Shown here: positions 40,582-48,584 of the stretch, in pieces
How positions within the stretch are numbered: position 1 is the first letter of the stretch
Layout: each line of letters begins with the position of its first letter
NCBI GenBank assembly: GCA_004172935.1
Contig: SDZD01000012.1
Coordinates: 62,001-126,000 of the forward strand
Length of the DNA: 64,000 nucleotides
Origin: a bacterium
GTDB taxonomy: Bacteria > Armatimonadota > Abditibacteriia > Abditibacteriales > Abditibacteriaceae
Reading direction: 5' to 3'
Notes under the pieces: generated by a model
The model's database searches: none
What the model saw: only the letters and a program-made list of their open reading frames with translations
Told to the model about the DNA's origin: nothing
Translations under genes and position numbers: made by a program

Positions 40582-41166
40582 TTATTCCAATGGACGCGAA
40601 CCCAGAATAAGGATGTCAACCAACCTTCTGGCGCTTTGCTGCCAGTCTGGGCTGGATGCGATGTTAGCGACGCCGATGAGCGCCCGAAGCAAATCAATCG
40701 CATCTAGGTCTTCCCGCAAATCGCCGCTTTCGACGCCCCGTTTCACCAGAGCGCGAACAGCCCCCCAGATATGAACGGACGAAGCCTCGTATAGTTTTTG
40801 AGGCTCCTCAATCAGCGCATTCAGCGCGGGCGCGATCAGTTGCTTCTCGGCGATAAAATCGACGAACAACATCATCCAGGCCCGCAATGCTTCGATGGGC
40901 GGCAGCGTTTCCTCGAAGCCCTGCGCCGTCGCCGCCAGCTTTTCTGCTCCGGCCTGATACACCGCTCTCAAAAGCTCTTCCCGCGAAGGAAAATGGCGAT
41001 AAAGAGTTCCAGGGCCAACCCCGGCCTGTTTCGCGATGTCGTCGAGGGAAGCATTCGCCCCTGACTGGGTGAACGCCTCCCTCGCCGCAACCAAAATACG
41101 CTCGCGGTTTTGCTGTGCATCGGCACGGGGCTTACGCCCATCGGATGGTATCTGTGATTTAGCCAC
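40582..41166 (-). CDS. TetR family regulator
   Basis: RERILVAAREAFTQSGANASLDDIAKQAGVGPGTLYRHFPSREELLRAVY; GTG start. Confidence 0.93.
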   Translation of the reverse strand: MAKSQIPSDGRKPRADAQQNRERILVAAREAFTQSGANASLDDIAKQAGVGPGTLYRHFPSREELLRAVYQAGAEKLAATAQGFEETLPPIEALRAWMMLFVDFIAEKQLIAPALNALIEEPQKLYEASSVHIWGAVRALVKRGVESGDLREDLDAIDLLRALIGVANIASSPDWQQSARRLVDILILGSRPLE

Positions 41167-41184
41167 TCAAAAACCCCTTGCAAA

Positions 41185-41199
41185 CGGAGACAGTCTCCG
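41185..41199. promoter_or_regulatory. TetR operator candidate CGGAGACAGTCTCCG
   Basis: 15-bp odd palindrome in the divergent promoter; second copy at 41211. Confidence 0.75.
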
Positions 41200-41210
41200 C
41201 TATTATTAAA

Positions 41211-41225
41211 TGGAGGCTGTCTCCA
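41211..41225. promoter_or_regulatory. TetR operator candidate TGGAGGCTGTCTCCA
   Basis: Near-palindrome, 26 bp centre-to-centre from the first site. Confidence 0.72.
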
Positions 41226-41291
41226 CTTTAGCAAACCCTTCAAGTTTCTACAAATCGAGCCAGTCTTCAATCGGATAAAGGAGAAACAATC

Positions 41292-42173
41292 ATGCGTGTT
41301 TTCATCACAGGAGCGACCGGATTCGTAGGAAGTCAAGTTGTCAAAGAACTCATCGGTGCGGGCCATCAGGTCCTGGGGTTGGCGCGTTCCGATGCGAACG
41401 CTCAATGGCTCGACTCGGTGGGTGCCGATGTGCAACGCGGCTCACTGGAAGATATTGAAATCCTGAAAAGCGGGGCCACAGCTTCGGATGCGGCCATTCA
41501 TCTGGGCTTCAACCATAGCGCTGCCACCTTCTTGCAGAACTTCGAGATCGACCGCAACGCGATTGAGGCCATTGGCTCGGCATTCGCTGGATCTGACCGC
41601 CCCTTTATAGTCACAACGGGTCTGGCAGGATTGGCCGGGAATGGCGTGCTTGCCACCGAAGAAATGGGTGTCCCAACCAATTACCCCTTCCCTCGCGTTT
41701 CGGAACAAACCGCCATCGACCTTGTGCCTAAGGGCGTTCGCGCTTCGGTCATGCGCCTTCCTCAAGTCCACGATACCCAGAAGCAAGGACTCATCAGCTT
41801 CGCCATCGAGACAGCGCGCGAAAAAGGCGTCTCCGCCTACGTTGGCGAAGGCACCAACCGCTGGGCCGCCTCGCACGTGAGCGACACAGCCCGCCTGTAT
41901 CGGCTCGCCCTCGAAAACAACGAAACCGGCGCCCGCTACCACGCCGTTGACGAAGAAGGCGTCCCTATGCGCGATATTGCCGAAGCCATCGGTCGCGGCT
42001 TGAATGTGCCAGTGAAATCAATAACTGCCGAAGCAGCTCTGGCCCATTTCGGCTGGTGGGGCGCATTCGCTGGCGAAGACCTTCTGGCTTCCAGCGCCAT
42101 AACCAAAGAAAAACTCGGCTGGAACCCCACAGGCCCCGGCCTACTCGCCGACCTCGAACAAATGCAGTATTAA
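41292..42173 (+). CDS. NAD-dependent epimerase/SDR family oxidoreductase (atypical extended SDR)
   Basis: MRVFITGATGFVGSQVVKELIGAGHQVLGLARSDANAQWL. Confidence 0.9.
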   Translation: MRVFITGATGFVGSQVVKELIGAGHQVLGLARSDANAQWLDSVGADVQRGSLEDIEILKSGATASDAAIHLGFNHSAATFLQNFEIDRNAIEAIGSAFAGSDRPFIVTTGLAGLAGNGVLATEEMGVPTNYPFPRVSEQTAIDLVPKGVRASVMRLPQVHDTQKQGLISFAIETAREKGVSAYVGEGTNRWAASHVSDTARLYRLALENNETGARYHAVDEEGVPMRDIAEAIGRGLNVPVKSITAEAALAHFGWWGAFAGEDLLASSAITKEKLGWNPTGPGLLADLEQMQY

Positions 42174-42422
42174 ACGGACAACGCTCACACACTCCCCCAC
42201 CCAACAGACCAGCGACTCATCATTACCGCCGATGCCAATGTAGAGCGAGACAAATCCACAAAGGCGCGTTGCCTCATGCGCTCATCATATGTCGCCACAA
42301 TTAGTGGCGCATATGATGAGATGGTCTTCGCGATATTTGGAGAAAGGCCCCAATGAATCATATGTAGGCGAAGGTGTTTTATCCATCCCTAGCGACAACG
42401 CCTAAAACATACACTCATCCTA

Positions 42423-42592
42423 TCACTCACTATGCTCCCACATCGTGTTCCGAAAGCGTACCACGGCACAAACCCCATGTTCATTTGCATTTAATGTGAT
42501 TTTCCAGCCGTTGGATGCGCAAATCGCCTGGCAAATTGCTAAGCCTAATCCGTTACCGCTGATTTGTGAGTTACGCGAATCATCAAGTTGGC
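42423..42592 (-). pseudogene. histidine kinase C-terminal remnant (G2 box of HATPase domain)
   Basis: Minus-strand translation QLDDSRNSQISGNGLGLAICQAICASNGWKITLNANEHGVCAVVRFRNTMWEHSE*; rest of the kinase is absent. Confidence 0.75.
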
Positions 42593-42785
42593 TTTCGTCT
42601 TAACCCGTCCCTTTGGGGCCACCTTTGGTGACTTACTGACCAAACCCATCACTCAGGGGGGCCTCAATCTGGGTACTGCTGGTTCTTCGCTTGTATTGGC
42701 AGTGATTTTAGTCGCACTGGTCATCTACACAATGTTCAAAGATAGCCGGCCTATTCAGGGACAAAGTGCAAGCGCAGGGACATAA
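42588..42785 (+). pseudogene. C-terminal remnant of a DUF347/COG4705-like membrane protein
   Basis: AFVLTRPFGATFGDLLTKPITQGGLNLGTAGSSLVLAVILVALVIYTMFKD; abuts the kinase remnant with no upstream coding body. Confidence 0.65.
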
Positions 42786-42803
42786 CCAAATCAAGTTCGT
42801 TTC

Positions 42804-42837
42804 AAGCACCTCTGAAATAATTCAGAGGTGCTTTTTT
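42804..42837 (+). terminator. Rho-independent terminator
   Basis: AAGCACCTCTGAA-ataa-TTCAGAGGTGCTT followed by a T tract. Confidence 0.85.
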
Positions 42838-43373
42838 GTATGCCAAGTGGGCACTTCGCTTCCAGAATAGCTCTTTGACGCAGAGCATTTTCGCAGCACA
42901 GAGGTAACAAAGAATTTGAATTGAGACAGTTGGAGTTGGTTGCGGTGCCCGGATAAAGAGCACTATGAACAGGAAGCGTTAGCAACAGTTTTATTCCACG
43001 CTCATGGAAATTGTGAGTAAGAAATCTCCCAGAAGTTTCCTATGTATTTCCCATGTGCGGCTTGTCGCTGCAATCCACTCTTTTATGTGAATTTTGAGCG
43101 CAAAATGCCAGTTCCAGGCTAGTTTCATTTTGCGTTTTCACCGGACGGAGGAATTGTTATCGACTTCAAATTTCAAATGCCAGCGGCCCTCAGTACCTCA
43201 TGGAGGCGCACTGGTGAGAATCAAAGAAAATGGGCCGCTCACGGGCTGTCACTGGCCAGTCTGCTACTACTGGCGCCGATAACCAAATACGCCTCATCAC
43301 AAAGTAGCGTTCTTAAAATAGGCCACTTTTTGAGTGGAGTTGGTTACGACATTTACATCATCATCAGCCTATA

Positions 43374-44238
43374 TAACCAGTGTTGCGGGTTTAGAGCTTG
43401 AAATCCGCGAAGTTGAAACGCACCTTGCCAGTCCAATTCATGCACAAGTTAAGTGCTGCGGCTGTGTAGTGGAGGCGTGTTTGTAGCGAGTGCTTGAGAC
43501 GATAGTCCATCTTCTTCATATTGAACACGCCTTCACAGGCGGAAAAGAGGGTTTCAATAAGCATCCGTTCATTCCATTGGCCCTTCTCACAGATTTTCAG
43601 GTTCATCGGGTCACCCTGCTGAGCGTGAAAGCCTTTATCCGCCAAGACAATCATCTTTTCCTCAAAGCTTTCGATCACGCACCCAAATAGGGTAGCGTGG
43701 CAGTTGGCACTACAACAACCGATACGCACAATAAGTCCTTGCTGATTGATGAGCACAAACCACTTCGCCCCCACAATACAGCGACCATTGCTTTTGCCTT
43801 TGCGGTCCATGTGCCATTCACACCGACCTTCACGACGAGGATGCATCAACTCAATACCAAAAGTATCACAGACACCTAACGCAGTGGGTTGAGCTAAAAA
43901 GCGTTTCCCCAAATGTTGGTACTTGCGCCACAAGCGGAACAAGCGTGATTGTTCGGGCAGATGAGGAAACAGGCTCTTCAACTCCTTGGACAACCAGCGG
44001 TAGAACGCGCGCCAGCCTTGACCACGCAGCACTTGGAGCACGCCCACCGTCACCACTTCGCTGCGATGAAGGCGCGCAAGCGCGGGCTTCTTCGCTTCTT
44101 TGAGTTCGTCGTCTACCCGACAGAACAATGCCAGAGTAAAATCTTGAGCAGACAGAGGTTGAGCAGTCTCGGTGTGTTTGGTCACTCACCTAGTTCTACT
44201 CGCCTTTGTCTGTCCTATCAAACCCGCAACACTGGTTA
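43374..44238 (-). mobile_element. intact insertion sequence with 19-bp perfect terminal inverted repeats
   Basis: TAACCAGTGTTGCGGGTTT at 43374-43392 and its exact reverse complement at 44220-44238 flank the transposase. Confidence 0.88.
43391..44185 (-). CDS. DDE transposase (IS982-like)
   Basis: CDTFGIELMHPRREGRCEW...MIVLADKGFHAQQGDP...NERMLIETLFSACEGVFNMKKMDYR; exact IS family uncertain. Confidence 0.75.
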   Translation of the reverse strand: MTKHTETAQPLSAQDFTLALFCRVDDELKEAKKPALARLHRSEVVTVGVLQVLRGQGWRAFYRWLSKELKSLFPHLPEQSRLFRLWRKYQHLGKRFLAQPTALGVCDTFGIELMHPRREGRCEWHMDRKGKSNGRCIVGAKWFVLINQQGLIVRIGCCSANCHATLFGCVIESFEEKMIVLADKGFHAQQGDPMNLKICEKGQWNERMLIETLFSACEGVFNMKKMDYRLKHSLQTRLHYTAAALNLCMNWTGKVRFNFADFKL

Positions 44239-44426
44239 GTAATCATTTTCTTCTCGATTTCTCGCTCCAAGTTACCTTCGTATATTCAGCCCGCAGTACC
44301 CGCCTTGTGCCTATTGACAGCAGTACGTCTCGACGCATTAAGGTGGAGGGAGAACCCAATGCGCTATCCACCTTCGACAGTTTCCAATTGCGCACGCAAT
44401 ATCAAGTTGCCTTCTGAATACGGCAA

Positions 44427-44588
44427 TTATTGGCGCTGAGAAGGCGCCGCAGGGGCAATCCAATCCTCACCAAACAGGTCGGGGCGCAGTTTTGCCATTA
44501 ATTCATTGACTTCGCCGCCGGAAAGCACCAGGCAAACTACACCATTATCAGCACCAAACGGAGGGCGACGTGGAAATACCGATAATCA
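44427..44588 (-). pseudogene. possible C-terminal gene remnant
   Basis: Minus frame VFPRRPPFGADNGVVCLVLSGGEVNELMAKLRPDLFGEDWIAPAAPSQRQ* with upstream stop and no start. Confidence 0.35.
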
Positions 44589-44860
44589 AAGAACACAAAC
44601 GAGCGAGTGCGTTTTTAGCTTGCCTTTCCATCCGCTCCAATAACTAATCTTTGGCCCTTAGGCGCCAAGCGTTTAAGCGCACCTCTTCGCGCAATCCATT
44701 TATGCCATGAAAGAGAAGTTGATGTGGCCTTTGGTTTAATCCTATCGTTGGGTAGAATTATTGCTAGGTCAGGTGATGGTAATTGGAGAAAGTAGAAATC
44801 ATGTCTGCGTTAATCCCTTCAGGTCTGGAAATGACCTCAATGTATTGAACATAAATATCT

Positions 44861-45730
44861 ATGTTGATTCAGAGTCTTCTTCATTTGCGGGGCGCCGAAA
44901 TGTTTTCGATGACGGGGGTTCCTCTCCACGTCTTTCGGTTATCGGGCTGCGAATCACTACAACACAGCCACGATTTCCACGAGTTATTTCTAGTTACCAA
45001 GGGAGAAGGACGACACCAATTGTTCTCACCAGGTGGCGATTTGCACGAAGCGATTGAACTCCATCCCGGTGCTCTCATTTCAGTTCCTCTTGGTTGGTCG
45101 CATTCCTATCAGCCATCAACCGATTTAGAGATATTTAACGTGGCGTTTGCTCAACAAATGCTCGAAAATTGGCCGCGTATCGCGGAACGTTTTCAGCTCT
45201 TTTCTTGTTCACCAAAAGTTCCTACCCGGTGGTTGCTTCGGCGTGGCGCACTGGAGCAAATTGAAACCCAGCTTCAAAATATCGCCAGAGAACTTGTGGG
45301 GCGAAGTATCGGGTACGAATATGCGGCCCAGGCGAAACTTCTCGATATTTTAGTGTGGATTGAGCGCCTGAACCTACAAACCAAGCAAAAAATTAAGCCG
45401 GAGTTGGCCGCAATGGTTTCGCAAACCATTGTTTTCATGGAACAACATTTGTCGACCTCGATTCGTCTTGAGGACATGGCGAACACCGTTCACCTCAACG
45501 AAACCTATTTTTGCGAGGCCTTCAAACAAGTAACTGGAATATCGCCGGGACGCTATTTGATGCGGCTTCGTTTGGAGCACGCTCACTACCTGCTACTCTC
45601 CACCGCAATGCCCGTTACAAATGTGGCGAGAGAGTCAGGTTTCACAGACCCCAGCCATTTTGCAAGAGCTTTCAAAAGAGCTTTCGGCACCTCTCCAACT
45701 CGACTCCGCTATAGCCGAGAACAATCCTAG
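44861..45730 (+). CDS. AraC family regulator with N-terminal cupin
   Basis: SCESLQHSHDFHELFLVTKGEGRHQLFSPGG; MPVTNVARESGFTDPSHFARAFKRAFGTSPTRLR. Confidence 0.92.
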   Translation: MLIQSLLHLRGAEMFSMTGVPLHVFRLSGCESLQHSHDFHELFLVTKGEGRHQLFSPGGDLHEAIELHPGALISVPLGWSHSYQPSTDLEIFNVAFAQQMLENWPRIAERFQLFSCSPKVPTRWLLRRGALEQIETQLQNIARELVGRSIGYEYAAQAKLLDILVWIERLNLQTKQKIKPELAAMVSQTIVFMEQHLSTSIRLEDMANTVHLNETYFCEAFKQVTGISPGRYLMRLRLEHAHYLLLSTAMPVTNVARESGFTDPSHFARAFKRAFGTSPTRLRYSREQS

Positions 45731-45805
45731 TTTTTCCGAAGCATATCACGGAATCCGTTGGGACATGGCGAAATACTAATTCCATCCTCCAATCCGTGAG
45801 GACGA

Positions 45806-45821
45806 CGCTGCCCTGGCAGCG
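45806..45821. promoter_or_regulatory. short hairpin CGCTGCC-ct-GGCAGCG just upstream of the GH78 ATG
   Basis: Perfect 7-bp arms ending 17 nt before the start codon at 45839. Confidence 0.35.
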
Positions 45822-45838
45822 CACGTCACGAGAGCGCC

Positions 45839-48529
45839 ATGAGAAATATATTTCTTCTCGTCATTTTTTTAGGATTCACAACAAAAATGTCTTTCAGTGC
45901 CAGTGTGCCAACAAAAGCCGATTCCCTTCGCTGTGAACAACTCATTGATCCCAACGCCATCGACAATGGACATCCGCTGTTAAGCTGGCAAATGACTTCG
46001 ACGCAACAGAGCAAAAGTCAAAAAGCGTACCGCGTTATCGTGGCCAGCAGCATAAAAGGATTGAACCAAAATAAAGGGGATTACTGGGACAGCAGTAAAG
46101 TGGATTCTCCCAACAGTACGATGGTCCAGTATTCGGGACAGCCCCTTATGTCGCGTACCCAGGTCTTCTGGAAGGTGATGATTTGGGACGAAAAGGGCAA
46201 ACCAACCCCTTGGAGTCGTCCGGCTTCCTGGACAATGGGCCTATTACACGCGAACGACTGGAATGCCAGGTGGATTGGTGCCATATCGGAAGACCCATCG
46301 CCTGACTCAACGACCACCGGGCCAGCGCCCTATTTTCGCAAGGAATTCAGCTGCACGAAGACGATCAAGAAAGCAACAGTCCATGTCAGTGGTCTCGGCT
46401 TCTACGAACTTTCCATTAACGGTCAGAAAATTGGCGACCAGGTGTTAGCACCCGCTGTCACCAATTATGACAAGAGGCCGCTCAAGGGATTGCTTTACCC
46501 TTACGACGATCAATCAACACAACGGGTGTTTTACAATGTCTTTGATGTTAGCAAGCAAGTAACTCAAGGAACGAATTGCGTTGGAGTCCTGCTTGGCAAC
46601 GGATGGTATAACCAACGTGATCGAACGGTTGAAGGCAAGATGTGGTACGACCTGCCACGGATGATTCTCCAGTTAGAAATCACCTACTCAGATGGCAGCA
46701 CACAGCAAGTCGTTTCCGATGGCTCCTGGAAAACCAACACAGGCCCCCTGCAGCACGATGGGATATTTAGCGGCGAAAAATATGATGCGAGATTAGAACT
46801 TGGAGCATGGCAAAAGGCGAGTTATAAAGACGACGATTGGAAACCCGCTCTTCTGGTGCGCAGCCCGACAGGAAAACTGGAAGCACAAAATGCTCCTTTC
46901 GATAAAGTAGTGAGGACTTTGCACCCAGTTCTCGATGAAAAAAAGGACCTGGTGTATAAATTCCACCTTGAGGAAACGGTTTCTGGTTGGGCCTCGATTC
47001 GCGTCAGAGGAAAAAGTGGAAGCCAGGTCAAAATTCGCTATGTCAGCGAAGAAGGGCACGATTACGGGCAAATTGACACCTATATTCTCAAAGGCAAAGG
47101 AATAGAGACGTGGAAACCGCGATTTACCTGGCACGCTTTTCGGGATTTAGAGGTCACCGTTAGCGATCAGTCAGTTGAATTGGACAGCCTCCTCGTCGAA
47201 GATGTCCATACCGCAGTAGCTGGTAACGGGACGTTCGAATGCTCCAATCCGCTATTCAATAAAATCAGCGCGGCTTACATCAAAACGCAGCGAGCGAACT
47301 TTCATGGTAGCATCAGCAGTGACTGCCCGCACCGCGAAAGACTGGGATATACCGGTGATGGGCAAGTAGCAATGGAAAGTGCCCTCGACTCCTTCGACAT
47401 GTTTCAGTTCTACTGCAAGTGGTTCCAGGACATGGACGACGCCAGAAACAAAAAGACGGGCTTCGTTACCCATACCGCTCCTTTTGGTGGCGGCGGTGGT
47501 GGCCCCGCCTGGGGGTCTGCGTATGTGATCATGCCCTGGCTTCATTACGGTCGTTACGGCGATAAAACCGTGATCAGACAGCATTATGTCGGTATGAAGC
47601 AGTGGGTCGATTATCTCCAAACCAGAACCGATGAAAAGGGACTTGTAACCAGGGAAGAACCCAACGGCTGGTGCCTGGGAGACTGGTGTACGCCCTCTGC
47701 CACGGAAATCCCCGAACCGCTCGTCAACACCGCGTACTTCTATCATGTCACCGATATTATGTCGAAAGTCGCCAAGGTTCTAGGGGAAGAGGATGACTAT
47801 GTGCGGTTTTCGAAACTCGCGGCGGGAATCAAGGTGAATTTCAACCGAGCCTATTTCGACGCTTCGAAAGATTCGTACTGGCAAGGAAGGCAAGGCTCCG
47901 ATGTTTTCGCTCTGGCTTTCGGGCTAGTTCCCGATGATAAGCGCGATTTGGTATTCAATTCCCTTCTCAAGCAACTCCAGAAACTGAATTACCATTTTGA
48001 TACCGGAATTCTGGCGACTCCATTGTTGCTGGAAGTCCTTTCAAATGCGGGCCGTGATGACATTGCTTATAAGGTTATGAACCAAAGGGATTTCCCCAGT
48101 TTCGGCTATCTGCTCGACGACAAAAACAGCACATTATGGGAGTCCTGGGATGGTCATGACTCTCACTGTCATCCTATGTTTGGAGGCGTTGTTGCCTGGT
48201 TTTACAACGGACTGGGGGGCATCAAAGCGGAACCCAATTCCGCTGGAATGAAGCATTTCATCATTGAGCCGAAAACTGTCGCCGATTTGGACTATTGCAA
48301 GTCTTCTTACAACAGCCTCTATGGTGTGATTCGTTCGGAGTGGAAGAAGATGCCGAATGGCAAGCACCAATTTTCCATTGAGGTTCCCGCAAACACCTCT
48401 GCAACATTCATTCTGCCGAATCTAAAAGACAGGGCGACAACCGAGACGGGAGAGAATATTCCCGTCCAAAAATCACAGGGAAAATGGGCAGTCGAGTTTA
48501 AATCGGGCGTTTACAAATTTGAATCCTGA
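45839..48529 (+). CDS. secreted alpha-L-rhamnosidase (GH78)
   Basis: LRCEQLIDPNAIDNGHPLLSWQM...FEC..PLFNKISAAYIKTQRANFHGSISSDCPHRERLGYTGDGQVAMES. Confidence 0.94.
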   Translation: MRNIFLLVIFLGFTTKMSFSASVPTKADSLRCEQLIDPNAIDNGHPLLSWQMTSTQQSKSQKAYRVIVASSIKGLNQNKGDYWDSSKVDSPNSTMVQYSGQPLMSRTQVFWKVMIWDEKGKPTPWSRPASWTMGLLHANDWNARWIGAISEDPSPDSTTTGPAPYFRKEFSCTKTIKKATVHVSGLGFYELSINGQKIGDQVLAPAVTNYDKRPLKGLLYPYDDQSTQRVFYNVFDVSKQVTQGTNCVGVLLGNGWYNQRDRTVEGKMWYDLPRMILQLEITYSDGSTQQVVSDGSWKTNTGPLQHDGIFSGEKYDARLELGAWQKASYKDDDWKPALLVRSPTGKLEAQNAPFDKVVRTLHPVLDEKKDLVYKFHLEETVSGWASIRVRGKSGSQVKIRYVSEEGHDYGQIDTYILKGKGIETWKPRFTWHAFRDLEVTVSDQSVELDSLLVEDVHTAVAGNGTFECSNPLFNKISAAYIKTQRANFHGSISSDCPHRERLGYTGDGQVAMESALDSFDMFQFYCKWFQDMDDARNKKTGFVTHTAPFGGGGGGPAWGSAYVIMPWLHYGRYGDKTVIRQHYVGMKQWVDYLQTRTDEKGLVTREEPNGWCLGDWCTPSATEIPEPLVNTAYFYHVTDIMSKVAKVLGEEDDYVRFSKLAAGIKVNFNRAYFDASKDSYWQGRQGSDVFALAFGLVPDDKRDLVFNSLLKQLQKLNYHFDTGILATPLLLEVLSNAGRDDIAYKVMNQRDFPSFGYLLDDKNSTLWESWDGHDSHCHPMFGGVVAWFYNGLGGIKAEPNSAGMKHFIIEPKTVADLDYCKSSYNSLYGVIRSEWKKMPNGKHQFSIEVPANTSATFILPNLKDRATTETGENIPVQKSQGKWAVEFKSGVYKFES

Positions 48530-48584
48530 TGTGTATCGGTTCATTTCTCTCCTAACGCCAAAAGCTGACAACACACTCTTTAAT

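Noticed and set aside
43866-44189. 107-aa ORF overlapping the transposase start
   Set aside because: Alternative frame of the IS transposase; Arg/Ser-rich, no domain.
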